The notes: generated by a model from the letters alone, not told the origin. A stretch of 64,000 nucleotides of DNA from Tetrapyrgos nigripes (GCA_013368315.1 JAACJM010000034.1:1-64000), one strand, 5' to 3'; counted from the first letter of the stretch, positions 44,403 to 56,368 are shown. Program-made: numbers and translations.

Positions 44403-45262
44403 TCAGGGACAAAAGGTGATAGCAAGATCGACCTGGTATTCAGCGGTGAACAACGGCAATCCAGACGTTTGAAGCAAGACACTTACATTCTTTTTCTGAC
44501 AAGCAACTTGCTTCTTCGTCTGAGGTGGGCTGTGGAAGGCCTGGTGGCAGTGAGGGCCACTGCCTACATATTTGGAAGCATTGCGTTTAATTTCAAGATA
44601 GCACAGAAAGAACAAGCAAAATAAACTTACACGTCTTCCCCTTCCCATCACATCCATTATGGTATCCAAAATGGATAGGAACGTTGAATGCGAGTCTGGA
44701 AGAAAATATGTGTTTGGGAGGTCAAGACAAACGGGTGTCATCGTTCAACTCGATTTGAGTGCTCACGGAGGAATCAAACTCAAATCAGTACTGGAACCAC
44801 TTCCAGGCGCGTTAGGATCTGGGTTCTTGAGGGTAGTTTCGACGGTCATGCAATTTTCACCGTTCAATCCGCAATTACCAGTTTCAAGGTACCTGTTTAG
44901 TAGATATTGAAGACAATCAGTATGATATGATGTTTGTCACAAGTATGTGAGGAAAGGCTTACGCGATCGCTGAAACCAAAGGTCCATGACTCTTGAAATG
45001 ACCGCCGCCATGATGGAGGATATGTCCATTGCGAACCAAGCGAGGCTGAAAGTCAAGAAGATCAGATATTAGACTGTGGGGGTGGGAGGACGATACTCAG
45101 TGAAACACTCACGGTTCCACGGCCACACCTAGACAACATTAGAGGAGTTGATTGATTCAAAGTCAGCACGCCATCCAAGAAACCGATATGAAAAGACATA
45201 CTTGTTATGGAATGTAACGGTGTGGCTTTCGCCAGCCCTCTCCGCTGCTGCGTCCACATCAG
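44403..45262 (-). CDS. glycopeptide-family protein (Agaricomycete), 5' end not found
   Basis: On the minus strand, six exons with small GT-AG introns give GESHTVTFHNKCGRGTP (about 45130-45250) and LVRNGHILHHGGGHFKS (about 45000). Then come YLETGNCGLNGENCMTVETT (about 44850-44890), GSGSSTDLSLIPP, FGYHNGCDGKGKTC (about 44640) and VACQKKN, ending in LAITFCP with TGA at 44403. This is the conserved pattern of small Cys-rich secreted proteins often named glycopeptide in mushroom genomes. All frames join without defects. Upstream of VDAAAERAG (about 45257) I could not find a signal-peptide exon, so the 5' end is either distant or lost. The role is unknown, perhaps cell-wall related. Confidence 0.72.
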
Positions 45263-45827
45263 CCACAGTGGCTCAACCCACGTCTCCTACTACTCAGAAG
45301 CTACTGATCACTCAAACTAATGCCAGACACATAGAACGCAAGCTCTGTGCGTTTTTAATCCTTCCTGTCATATTCTGCTCACCACGTCAACTGTCTCAAA
45401 TTCTGACCGTACCTTCCATGATGCTATATTGCTATATGTCGCTGGAAAGATTTTAGACATCAACAATTCTCAGGATCTTAAACATCCAGGTCGTCTGCAC
45501 GTTTGCATTTGATGTCAGACAGACTTCCTCGTCCACTGGGATAATGTTCCATTCGGTGTGTTACTTACCCTGTCTTTTTCTTCCTCGCTGATAGTTGTCA
45601 TAGCGCTGAAGAAGGTACTATTGACAACGTTTTGGTATCAATACGCCCCAAAACCCACAATAAATCTGCAAGCTATCATAACGAACGGAATCGAGGGCCA
45701 TCAAAGTGCTGAGAAACTCCCAAAGCTCGTTCGTACATTTGTGGAGGACGATTCAGCAATGGGCACTGTGGCTTCTATGCTAGGCTCCAACCTTTTTCTT
45801 GTCAGATGCTATTTCAAGTTGTTCTTG
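45263..45827. other. upstream region of the glycopeptide gene
   Basis: The expected first exon (signal peptide) was looked for and not found. A plus frame 45558-45820 looks weakly coding but is not recognised. Confidence 0.35.
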
Positions 45828-46090
45828 AGTACTTCAGGTTCTATTGGCGCGTGGCATGTGCACTCTGACAACACCACAAATCTGTAGTAGAAGAAGCCCT
45901 GGCCCCTCACGGCCCCTCAGCTGGGCAGTTCCCACTGCATTTAGCAAATTATGCTTCGTATCTTGTTGTTCGATGTGGCAGGCTGTTGGAGAAGAGGAAA
46001 GGATTCTAGTTTTATCACAGCCTCTGTCATTGTATCAAGCTTGAACCTTTTGTTCTCGACACAGGTTCAGGTTCAAGGTGTGAGACTAAG
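45828..46090. repeat. dispersed repeat family R1, copy 1
   Basis: Shares long blocks with 46146-46368 and 55054-55345, for example GACAACACCACAAAT, TTTTATCACAGCCTCTGTCA and TTGAACCTTTT. Non-coding. Class unknown. Confidence 0.75.
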
Positions 46091-46145
46091 TATACAACAC
46101 GCAGTACTTAGGTTGATTTTTCATTCAAAGGCCGCGTGTTCCGTG

Positions 46146-46368
46146 GACACGCTTTTTGCATGCTCCTCAGCTGCGCAGCACCCATTCTATTTCACAAATT
46201 ATGGTTCGTATCTTGTTGGAGAACAGGAAAGGATTCCAGTTTTATCACAGCCTCTGTCATTATATCAAGCTTGAACCTTTTGTTCTCGACATAGGTTCAG
46301 CGGAAGGTGTGAGGCTAAGTATGAAATCTACAGCAGGCAGGACCGCGTATTCCATAGGCAGTACTAAT
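46146..46368. repeat. dispersed repeat family R1, copy 2
   Basis: Partial copy of the same family, beginning at the CTCAGCTGCGCAGC part. It is interrupted at its right end by the hairpin MITE at 46369 and continues for a short stretch after 46530. Confidence 0.7.
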
Positions 46369-46530
46369 CAGTAAAATAACACGTTTATAGAGGGTATAAA
46401 GGTATAGAAGAAGGGGGCATGCACAGGACTATGCCACCTATACGGCTCTATACGGTATAGGTGGTATAGTCCCACGCATGCCCCCCTTCCTCTATACCTC
46501 TATATCCTCTATAAACGTGTTATTTTACTG
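46369..46530. mobile_element. 162-bp hairpin MITE
   Basis: The ends CAGTAAAATAACACGTTTAT and its inverse are perfect, and the whole element folds into arms of about 75 bp with a few mismatches around a small GGCTCTATAC loop. AT flanks both sides, a possible 2-bp duplication. There is no coding capacity. Confidence 0.75.
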
Positions 46531-46559
46531 ATAGGCTACAGCAGGCAGTAAATTGATTT

Positions 46560-47580
46560 TTCATTGCCAACTTACTGTTCAAGCTGCACCCTGTGACGCG
46601 GCAATTTTGTAAAATACCAGGTTGTTCCATAGATAGCTTCATATAAAAAACGACGGTTATTCCTATGCTCACAACCGACTCTTTTTTATAAAAGCCCTGC
46701 TAAATAACCTAGGCCAAGACAAAGACTCATATGACTGGTGCTCTGGGCTGGATGGTATGGACCAAGGTCCATCGCTGCTTGTCCGTCCTCAAGGCTTCCG
46801 AACTCGGCTTTGGCCTCGCAATCGGCTTGGACGGCCACTTTACAAAACGAGTATCTCAACGCATCGCGTTGAGCCGTTACATCATACTGCAGGCGGGTTT
46901 GCGGTTGGGCACATATTTGGGTAGCACACGAATAGACCTATCATTACTTTGTACATATGATTGGTTAATAGATTGAAAAAAACTCCACACCGCCAACATG
47001 CGCGGGGTCTGCTACAGTGGTACCAGGTTGTGGCGGGGTAGGGCTCATCACAGGTAGATGTTGTACGCTGGCCCGGCTCTATACGTCGGAACGAAAAAGT
47101 CAGCCAGACGGGAAAAGACAAACAACAAATGAAAGATGCACCATCCCATGACCAGTATGCCCCGCACACACCCATAGTCCCGGTTTGCCCGGTCTGGGTC
47201 TGATGAGGAGAAGGCCATCAGAGGTCTACACGGTAAAAAAAGTCAGTATAAAAAGCCAAGAGAAAGCAACTCGAAGGGAAGTAAAAAAACAAAACAGAGA
47301 AGAAATAAAAAGAAACACTCACAAACCCTACAATCCCCCTCAGTCTCCATTAATGATCCACTCCCCGTTGCAGTCCTGCCTTTACAGTGATAGGGCTGGT
47401 GAGTGTAGTAGGTAGAAATGTAGCTTTCAATAGAAAACTACTAAAACCACACTAAAACGCTCAACAAGACTCCTTAAGTTTCGAAGGGGTCTCGGATGAT
47501 AAGAGTATTGATGAGGGAAAATCAAACACTCTAGGATGTTCTCGGTAGGTGGGTAGTCAAGTGTATTCGAGTGTATTCAA
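46560..47580. other. unassigned region
   Basis: No gene is recognised. A plus frame at 46731-46976 has no family features. Confidence 0.4.
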
Positions 47581-47587
47581 TCAAACG

Positions 47588-47695
47588 GAGATTCCTCCGT
47601 AATACTGCGAGTCCGCAGGTCGGGATTCCCCTAATCACTTCTGAGATTCCTCAGTGCACAAAACTGCGAGTCCGCAGGTTGGGATTCCCCTGATC
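47588..47695 (+). repeat. about 54-bp duplicated motif
   Basis: ACTGCGAGTCCGCAGGT followed by GGGATTCCCCT occurs twice, each preceded by GAGATTCCTC. The unit includes short palindromes. Confidence 0.7.
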
Positions 47696-49904
47696 AAAAT
47701 AAACTCTAAAACTCTTTCTCTGTTGTCACTCGAAGACGAGGTCTCTAGTGTCTAACGGGGGCGGGTTCTATATCTATGTATCTACATCTATTGTACTTAT
47801 ATACAGGTCCAATCAATTAAAGTAAAAAGATGAATATGTATATAATTTCGGGCGCAACGAATAGTATATCTGTGGCGGTGGCTTGGAGCCTGAGCGTATG
47901 ATTTTCTATGCTTTGGTTTTCTTCTTTCTCTACGGTCCAGTTTCCCTGAGCTTGTTTTTCAATCGTTCTTTATTTCTCCGTTGCCACAGTATTCATTTCC
48001 TTAGCGATAGGTCTCCGAGAGTCTCCATTACTCGGGATCAAGGTTCAAGCTTTCTGTTGTTCACTTGTGATTCAATTTTACTAGCCTGGAGCCACAGCTC
48101 CGTTCTTCGGCTCGTACTGACTGAGGAGCCTGACGCGGACAGGTTCAGTCAAGTCAGATTCAATAGGTAAGTGAATTTAATATTGTCATCGCGATTTTAC
48201 AGGGGTGTACGACGTGCAGTCGTATCAACAGTGTGTTCAGTTCCCTATAAAGAGGTGTCATGTAAATGGAGTGTTGAAGGGACAACGTTACTCACCACTC
48301 TCCTTTGCTCCTTCATAACCCATTCCCTCACTGCATCTGTAACAGTCTTAAACCCACTCAACCCATTATTAATCCAGTATATTCCCTGGGTGGTACCCAT
48401 TTAATCAACTCCTCTTGTCCGTACTTCCTCCAAACATGACATTCTATCAGACGAGCGGTGGCGGCGAAGGGCTGATTGAAAAGAGAGCGTTATTTGAGAC
48501 AAAGATGCCATGGTTATTCTGAACTGGAGAGTGCAGGTGTGGAGGTATGAGTTACGGAAGTATGAGACACGTAGTACTACTAGTAGGACGCACCATAAAA
48601 GTTGACGGCTATGTATGGCCAAGTGTTGCAAATGAGGCAGTATTTTCAAGGAGAGAGGTCCTCTATACATGTGGGTGTCCGTCGTCATCCTTTGTGAAAG
48701 CAGAAGAAGAACGGAAAAGATACGCTGGCGGTTGGACGATGATGACGCGTCGTTGGAAACGCCGAATTACGGTCGAATTAAAGTCGAACTCTTGATTCCC
48801 ACGCCTTTCATGAGCACTTAGCACGCCATCTCGGTCTTTGTTTTGATTGCTGTTGCATCGACAAAGCGTTTTATACCTCGGAGAAGTTCGGGATAGGCTT
48901 GGGTTATGTATGAAAACTCCCTGAATATTTTTTGTTATTATAATTTGAGTGATACACAATATACTTGCATGTTGACACAAAACTCTCATAAAATTGTCAA
49001 TCTGAGACGTTCATCTTGGATTAGAGGTATCATCTAGTACTACAGAAATCCTCAACAAATAGAAAAAAATGTCATGAATAGTATATCAATCAGTAATACC
49101 AGGTATCCAGCTATATTACAGCCATTTGCAATTGGCAGAACCTTAAAAGCACCTGGGATGCGAAAACTTCAAAAAAGCGCATCATCCCAAAGCTCAAACA
49201 TATACTGCACTTGCTACACCCCATGCCATATATTGACACTTGACACAAAGATTTGCAGCTGAGCTCGAATGCATATTCAGTTCTTATTTTTGGACTCTGG
49301 CTGTGATCTTAGCAGTTGAGGTCAGATGTAGAGAAAAAGGCTTGCCAAATTAATGTCAAACCATAGGTATGAGCCACTTGGCGCTACTTATTTTTATCCA
49401 GAAAGCAATTATACGCGTACCAAACCTCCCGCTAAACGGTACAGCATGATTACCGCTTTCAGCCACAATTTACTGCCAAATTACTGCCAATTCATTGCGG
49501 ATTGACATTGGGGGTCCAACGATCCCTCAAAAGTAATAATATGCTTTTGATTTCAATAAAAGGATTTAAGACAACCGAATCAACCAATTGCGCTCATGTA
49601 TAGATGTGCACCAAGTTGTCCAGAGCGGTAGCGGAAGGGGGGTCGCGGCAATCCCAACCCACCCAATCAGGTTCGATGTAATCATTCTTAAAAGGTAGCT
49701 TGATCAAGGGAGCATATAATGTGTTCAGCATGCATATGCATCCATTCGGACGAACGTGAATAGAGCCGAACCCGATTGATGTGGGGATCAATGCTCAAGA
49801 AATATCTACATAGAATCTAGAGAAGAGCATTTCCCGTTAACATTCACCTATGTACTACTACAAGCTAATATGTAGTGCGATGCCTATTTACGACTGTGGG
49901 CGCA
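47696..49904. other. unassigned region
   Basis: About 2.2 kb. The minus frame 49791-49594 (with NGCICMLNTLYAPLIKLPF) looks like a possible coding remnant of unknown family. Nothing else is supported. Confidence 0.35.
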
Positions 49905-50300
49905 ATATACTGAGACAATGGATGCAATGGATGGGTGCCCAAACAGGGGCAGGAAATATTCCCAGCGTGGGGTGGAACGACCTAGTGTGCACCTAACTTC
50001 CTGTTGATATCCTAGGACTATACTATGCGCCTAGTACTATATGAAATACCCCGATACAACGGGCAGGTGCCCAAGCAGCGCGGGTATTTTCCTAGGGTGG
50101 GGTGCAACCCCTAATAGCGTGCACCGGTGACCGATCGCGAATAGCCCAAGCCTAGAGCGTTTTAAGTTTCTATCTATGTTCCAATACACTATTACAATGT
50201 ACTAATGTGATTGCTATACACGTAGATGCAATACCCTGACACAATGGGCGGGTGCCCGAGCACAGGGCGGGAATATTCTCAGGCCCAAGCCCCGACCCGA
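49905..50300 (+). repeat. three diverged copies of a GC-richer motif
   Basis: A block with ATGCAATGG/ATACAACGG, GGGTGCCC(A/G)AGCA and AATATTCCCAGCGTGGGGT-like sequence occurs near 49910, 50045 and 50220. Each is followed by a GTGCACC or CCCAAGCC stretch. Confidence 0.5.
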
Positions 50301-50384
50301 CGGCCGAGGGACACCTGACGAGGCATTTTTACGATCCGAATTACAGAGCAGAGAAGCGGGAAGATTCCCAGGGGTCGGGTACGC

Positions 50385-50490
50385 TAAATAGCCCGAGCCA
50401 AAGCATTTTCCGAATTAACCCGAGCCCAGAGCATTTTCCGAAAGCCCCGACGGCAGATGAGCGCCGAGCAAAGGCATTTTCCGAAGTACA
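50385..50490 (+). repeat. short repeated motif GCATTTTCCGAA
   Basis: GAGC...AAAGCATTTTCCGAA appears three times at about 35-45-base spacing within a proline-rich-looking frame. It looks like local duplication. Confidence 0.5.
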
Positions 50491-50904
50491 GACCAGAGAC
50501 CGTGGAAGGTCCATGAGCTACTATCCTGAGAATGGCAGGTTGCTTATAAATGCCTCGTAGGCAGGGATCATCCGTGGTTTTTTATAAGATAGCATAGCAT
50601 TCACGGTTATAACCGCGATTTTTGCATAAACTTTTATAAATATCTATGCTATAGCCTGCAAGCTGTCAAGTTGCTGTTAAGCCCAAATCGCTTATATAGC
50701 CCCACTTCCAGCAGCCTTTACTTATCGTTTTCTCCGCACCTGGTGCGCTGCATAACCCTATTTACCTCTCAAGAGTCGTCCCGGAAATCGGCCTGATGTA
50801 TACTAGTACTTCCACTCAGGCTGAATCCTACTGCTTTACTACCATCTGTACGGAACCATCACTCGTAAAAGGGTTACTCACGAGTCACAAGGCCGACTAA
50901 TAAT

Positions 50905-51370
50905 TTACTTTAGGGTTCCCCTCCAAGGAAGAAGTGGAAGAACGGTGGCGGCGGGAGGAAGAATGGCGGCGGGAGGAAGAACAGTGGCTGGAGGAAGAAT
51001 GGCGGCGGGAGGAAGAACAGCGGTGGGAGGAAGAACGGCGGCAGGAGGAAGAACGGTGGCGGGAGGAAGAACGGCGGAGGGAGGAAGAACGGGAGCTTTG
51101 GAAAGCCATCCAACGAGCATCAATCTCTCTTGGGGTCGCATTGTCATCTTTTGGTCAAACAGTCATTCAGAATTTCCGGTCTTTAGGTTGGTCCTCTCCT
51201 TCAAGTTGTTATACCACCACATTGACTCAAACATCGCATTACTCCTTGACAGTCCTAGCATTCCTCCTCTTTTGCCTCTTATTAATGTTACTGGGATATT
51301 TCATGATGCTGGGACTCTTCGTCATGATTTGTGCGCCCCCTCGCTTTCAATACGTTCTCTCCAACTGATA
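50905..51370 (+). CDS. putative Glu/Arg/Trp-repeat coiled-coil protein exon
   Basis: After a good acceptor (TTTACTTTAG at 50913), the plus frame reads FPSKEEVEERWRREEE and then an 18-bp (6-codon) repeat of about nine units giving EEERWRREEE-like helices, then ELWKAIQRASISLGVAL and FGQTVIQNFRSLG. The following part turns strongly hydrophobic (LLFCLLLMLLGYFMMLGLF) and ends at TGA 51366-51368. It may be one exon of a real gene with a membrane span, or a repeat expansion. An upstream exon was not identified. Confidence 0.35.
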
Positions 51371-51829
51371 TCATTATTTGACAGTTATTCACATACTCCT
51401 GGTGATACTCCCCCAGACTCCCTCGTCTGTAGGAATCGCCACTGCGAGGGCTCTGTCTTCTTTATTCACAGCTTCAGAGGTGGTAGCACCCACAGAGACG
51501 ATGACGATGAAGATCTCGAGCTTCCTCCCAATTCCCTTTTGACTGTTCAAGTCATGAATTTACTACGATTACACCATTTTCGCCTCTGGACTCAGTCTCT
51601 CTGACAGTGTAATGCACTGCTTATAACTTGTTTCTCTTTACATCGTCGTGTCATTCGGGACTCGCATTATTGTTATCTTCAAGCATATTGGTAGTGTAAT
51701 GTATATGTACATTATGGCTTCCGAGTACTGCACCACGAACCACTTTTATGTTTTTCTTTACATGAACTATGATACATACCAAGAGCTACCGAGGTGTTCA
51801 CGTAGCCAATTGTTAATTTCATTTCATAG
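51371..51829. other. unassigned region
   Basis: No gene recognised. Confidence 0.4.
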
Positions 51830-52077
51830 ATTTTTTCACCAATGGTCGCAGCATTTCGAAATCGGCGAATGATGCTGATGTCCGGCAATTGAGCGAGAGA
51901 AGGATTTTGGGCCAGTTTGAAGCCAAATGGACCAACCGTTGGCGCGCAACTGACCGAAGACTAAGCATCTCAGCAGCATCTGCCAACTCCTCCACTGGCA
52001 CAGGCAGTGAACGGACATTACCGTCAACCTGGAAGCGGCAAGGAAGCGCTGCGGGCTTGTACGAAGGTTGTTGGTAA
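51830..52077 (+). CDS. putative last exon of an unidentified gene
   Basis: After the acceptor TTCATTTCATAG (51829), an open frame runs FFTNGRSISKSANDADVRQ and later WTNRWRATDRRLSISAAS, ending LYEGCW with TAA at 52075-52077. The opposite strand also has an open frame of 91 codons here, so strand choice is uncertain. Confidence 0.3.
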
Positions 52078-52435
52078 TCGCCTTTAGCGCCCACGTGGAT
52101 TTTTACCTTTGACCACCCGTTATCTACGAGTACGAGTGCTTTCTTATCCTACGTATCACTGCCATCACCCAAGGCTTTCACGATCACGCACATCTACGAC
52201 TGCAACTATGACTACAACTAATCATTCTAATGGGTCCACCCACGTCTCCCCTTGCCCGTTACAACACCGATAATCATAACGCGACTCTCACCAATTGTGT
52301 TTCCGCGAACATACACCATTTCGGTTCCCTTCCGAGTCTGCATCTCGCCAACCTTCCTCCTTTCCTGGTCATATCCATCCTCAGAACCACTTGGCTTCTG
52401 GGACTTCAATGGACGCAGATGCATATAGGCTTGGA

Positions 52436-53243
52436 TACGGACTCTGATTCGGAGTCAGACTCCGACTACCTCACCGATAGCTCTTCTCTTTCCTCTTCCT
52501 CTACCTCTACATCCTTGACCTCCTTCACCTCGTTCTCGTCATTTTCCTCCCCCAATACATCTCCCTTTACCTCTCCCAAACTCTCCTCCAGTGTCGACTC
52601 TCCAGTTCGTCCTATCGCACGAGGTCTCAGTCTTGGTGTTGATGTTCATGCGTCAGCGTCAGGACCTAGTACTGCCTCTGAGCTCCCGTTCCCTCTACCT
52701 CGACCCTTCCCTCTACATCCCTACCTCAACTGTCTCTACCGCAACCTACAGCCAAACAAGCCTAAGGACAAGAACTCGAGGCCCCTACCGCACCATCTCC
52801 CAACGCTGTTGGGTCCTCCTAAACGGTAGGTTTATCGATAGAGACAAACTATGAGTAGAGTATTGTAGTACATGTGGAGGCGAGTTGACTTACCTTTCGT
52901 TCTTGTCTCCATTTTTGCCTATATCTTGTCACAAGACAACGGTCGCTGACAACGTCCATAGGTCAAATCCATTTCGACAAACGCATGCTCTTCAACGACG
53001 GGTTCTGGAATAAACATAAGAGATGTAGAGAGATCAGGAGGATTTTTCAGAGGGAGCAGTTGGATCTTTTACGTGAACGGGAGGGTAATGCCGATCAGGG
53101 AGAGGGAGACGATGACCATAGAGCAGGGAATAGGGATAGAGGCGCTTGGGATGCTTTTTTGAGGTCTGTGAGTAGCTTCAAATTCCGTTTCCGTTTCCGT
53201 TTCTGTTTCTTCTCGCGTAACAATTTTTTTTAGATCAATTAGA
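52436..53243 (+). CDS. unidentified Ser-rich protein with conserved C-terminal block
   Basis: A Ser/Asp-rich N-terminal part (DTDSDSESDSDYLTDSSS, from about 52430) lies in one frame. The C-terminal part lies in another frame: ISQRCWVLLNG joins at a GT-AG intron (52826-52961, phase fits) to QIHFDKRMLFNDGFWNKHKR. A charged helix and an Asp/Glu/Arg-rich stretch follow. The last intron (GTGAGT at 53169 to TTTTTTTAG) leaves FLRSIN and a stop at 53243. The frame change between the Ser-rich part and RCWVLLNG implies an intron or indel around 52620-52740 that I could not place. The family is unknown. Confidence 0.45.
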
Positions 53244-53398
53244 TTTTAAGAGGGATATATAACTAGTCAAGTCAAATGTCTTCCTTCTGATGCGTAGACT
53301 CTGCCAAACCCAAACGAATAGCACGTTAGAAGCTGAGCGCTGAGTCATTGTCCCCCCCCCCCCCTCTCTCTCCCTCGCTTCCGGTACTGACCCCTTAC

Positions 53399-55038
53399 TT
53401 ATAATGAACTAATTCCTCCTCTCATCTGCGATTTTTTGTTTCTTGCCTTCGTTATATCAACTTCTCGCGTCTCTCGATGTCCTGGGTTTCCATCACGTCT
53501 TCTTTTGGATGCCTCAGTGATCACCAAAGAACGCATCTCGACAGCTACTGCTTCAGTAGGAAGCAAAGCATCCTCCGGTGCATCGCGATATCGTCCAAAC
53601 AGCTCCCAAAGTGTTCTAGGAACCAATTCACCGTTGTTGGCTAGACCCTTCTTTCTGCTTAAAAGGCGAAGAACGTCTTCTTTCTTCAAGCGCTTGCAGC
53701 ACTTGTACCAGATTTCACCAGCGGCGAACATTGCGAGGAACTGGTCAGGTACAGGTGTTTGAGGTAGCGTGAGCCAGGTTGTAGAGGAAGAACATAACGC
53801 ATAATGATGTGGTAGCACACACCTGTCCATAAGAGAATTCGTAGTGTTTTTCGGTGGTCCAGATGTTCATCTGTAATGACCAATACCAAAATAAGACAGC
53901 GGATATCATGAAGATCATCGAAGGATATCGACGTGCTATGACTCCCCTACGTCCAACTAAGTTCAGAACAAGACCTGGGTGACAGAACTCGCTCACCAGG
54001 TAGCGAATAAGCCCCAGCTGAATGAGAGCTACAAGTAAGTGAAACATAGCACTACAACGAAAGAGAACTTTGAACTCACTAATATCGTCTCCAGTTCATC
54101 TGAGGCGATATCATTCTTCTAGTTTCTTCCCGACGGTTTCGTCGAGAAGATTGGCACAATTCACGCAAATCTCGTTCCTTGAGTTGGCGTTGTATATCGT
54201 TCTGAATTTCTTTTCGCTCAATCCCTGATTAGATAGCTCTTTTTAACCCAAGAACAGAACTAGTGAATTTAAACATGAACCAACCTGCCAATGAATCTAT
54301 AGAAGCGTGCCGAAAGTCTCGTTCCCGGTGAATGATTATCTCGTAAAAGATAAAGCAGCAGACCACAAGGCCGATCATCGGATATATTTCTGCTTTCGTA
54401 TCGGATCTAACAGCAGGTCCTCCGGATTCGTACGCCGATGGATCAAAGTAAAGTACAGCATGAACAGCGAGGACCAGCAGGATGGTCAAAGAAGCTAGGA
54501 AACGATCAAACAACACCTTGAAGTCGAGTTTTCGAGGGAGGTCGATAGGCTCTATGGTTGGTTTGTACATGCTCTCCTTGAAAAAGAGATCCGGGAGGAC
54601 AAAGAGCAGCATGTAGACGAAGACGGGAGAGCGGGATTGTATGATCGCGAAATGAACATCTGCTATGTTCAGCTGGCCTCTTCCTATGGATGACAGTGTC
54701 CCCAGAAGGATAAATAGCATCGGAAACAGAACCTTTATGTAGCAAGAGCGGCGTGAATGTTTGGATTGAGAAATAAGTATGGCTTTTGCATTATTCCATA
54801 TGTCAGGAAATCCTTCAAATGTATCCTGATGTCAGTCGCTCACCGATACCCAAGTGAGAGAAAAAACCTGGAGGCGTATGAATTTTACCCGGGTCAGCAT
54901 CACGAGAGTTGAACGTGAAGAGTAAGAGAGCTCACAGGACAGGCGAACTACATAACCCTGCATATCTGGATTTGGAGGTGAACCGTCAGTCTCAGAGGTT
55001 TCCATATCTAGAGGTAAGAGTTCAGGCATGCACTGCAT
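53399..55038 (-). CDS. multi-pass membrane protein of an Agaricomycete family
   Basis: From ATG 55038 (MQCMPELLPLDMETSE) to TAA 53399-53401, with about six exons. Membrane segments are VLFPMLFILLGTLSSIGRG, FVYMLLFVLPDLFF, ASLTILLVLAVHAVLYF, IYPMIGLVVCCFIFYEIII, LVALIQLGLIRYLV and SMIFMISAVLFWYWSLQ. The motif RGQLNIADVHFAI and the C-terminal FSYGQFLAMFAAGEIW are typical of an uncharacterised Agaricomycete membrane family. The intron at 54081-54054 would be only 28 bases if the frame is to be kept. The better-looking acceptor 23 bases further breaks the frame. The 5' end abuts the R1 repeat copy at 55054. Function unknown. Confidence 0.6.
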
Positions 55039-55053
55039 GGCAGATGCATTTGG

Positions 55054-55345
55054 TTCTTAAGTACTTCGAGTTCTATTGGCGTGTGGCGTGTGCACTGTGA
55101 CAACACCACAAATTTTTGTAGTAGAAGCAGCCCTCACGGCAGCTGCGCAGCTTCCACTTGATCCAGTAGATTATGCTTCGTGACGTGGCAGGCTGTTGGA
55201 GAACAGGAAAGGATTCCAGTTTTATCACAGCCTCTGTCATAGCATCAAACTTGAACCTTTTCAAGCTTTTGCTCTCGACATAGGTTCTGCGGAAGGTGTG
55301 AAGCTAAGTATGAAATCTACTGCAGGCAGGGCCGCGTGTTCATGG
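55054..55345. repeat. dispersed repeat family R1, copy 3
   Basis: Shares TTAAGTACTTCGAGTTCTAT, GACAACACCACAAAT, TTTTATCACAGCCTCTGTCA and GAAATCTACTGCAGGCAGG with the copies at 45.8-46.4 kb. It gives an uninterrupted version of the site hit by the MITE. Confidence 0.75.
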
Positions 55346-56368
55346 TTCAGGTGACACGGGGCGGAAGGTCCGAGGCTGAAATCTGAAGGCCTAATGCTGG
55401 CTGCCAACTGTCCTTGGCTTTTCTTTCCCTGGCAGTTTTCGTATATTTGTAGTAGAATTGACTTCGCCGTTTGGATAGTATTGTCATCCGTTTCGTTTAA
55501 CGAGATAGTACAGCTGGTTAACTGCTGCTTCTTACCTATACATATGCTGTGTTGACTTGCGTAGCCCTTCTATACCTATTACCTCTAACAGCCTCTATCC
55601 TGCGAGAATAACTTACAGAGTAAACTGGGAGTAAACAGACTAGGTATACTTACGGTGGAACCTCGGACACGAGCCGCCTACGCGTACGCGTCATAGGCAG
55701 CGGGTGCAGTACGGCCCGAGATCATTTCTTTTCTACCACCACCACCACCACCACCCTAATCGTCCTATAACCAAGCAAAGTATCCTCTGATGATTGAAAT
55801 TGGCCGACAACTCGGACATCATTCTACTGGGTACGCTTCCGTTCGTTAGTGTTTGAAACTACTGGAAAATTTTTTTGTTTTTTTTCCTATAGCATTAATC
55901 AACCTCGTCAACTTGAGGTCGATGATCAGAATCATGAGATGCTTCACTTCTTCAAGGCCAGTCAGAAGACAAGTTAGGCCCAATGCATGCAAATTGCAAC
56001 GTAACAGGATACGGGGCAGGCTCACCTATGGCGAGGGAGAGATCCGGATTATCCGCTCCTCCAAAAAAAAAGAGAGAGATCCGAATTATCAAGGGACCCT
56101 TGCAGCAATTTTCGACATCATACATGGCGCTCGTCGCTAAACGTTTAAACCCCCGCCGTCCCCGCATGACCTCGTACCCCAAGAAACCCCAAGCATACTT
56201 ACTATGTACTCCGGGCTGCGGAAGAGTCGCCTATACCTGAAGAGTAGTGTGCTCAAAGTAGCGGAAACAGTGCTAAGCCATCATCCGTTCTTCCTGGGTG
56301 ATGGTATATAAGCCAGACCCGAAAATGTTCATATTACGAGCCGTCCCAGTCGACTGTCTCTCATCAGC
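55346..56368. other. intergenic region upstream of the beta-glucosidase gene
   Basis: Contains an (ACC)n tract at about 55736-55757 and a CGCGT-rich palindromic spot near 55680. Just before the gene there is a TATA-like GGTATATAAGCC at 56303-56314, about 55 bases upstream of the ATG. Confidence 0.5.
56303..56314 (+). promoter_or_regulatory. TATA box of the beta-glucosidase gene
   Basis: GGTATATAAGCC, about 55 bases before the start codon at 56369. Confidence 0.6.

Noticed and set aside
51819..52094. 91-codon minus frame as a gene
   Set aside because: The plus frame has a better splice acceptor and stop and more protein-like composition. Neither is certain, and only the plus frame was listed at low confidence.
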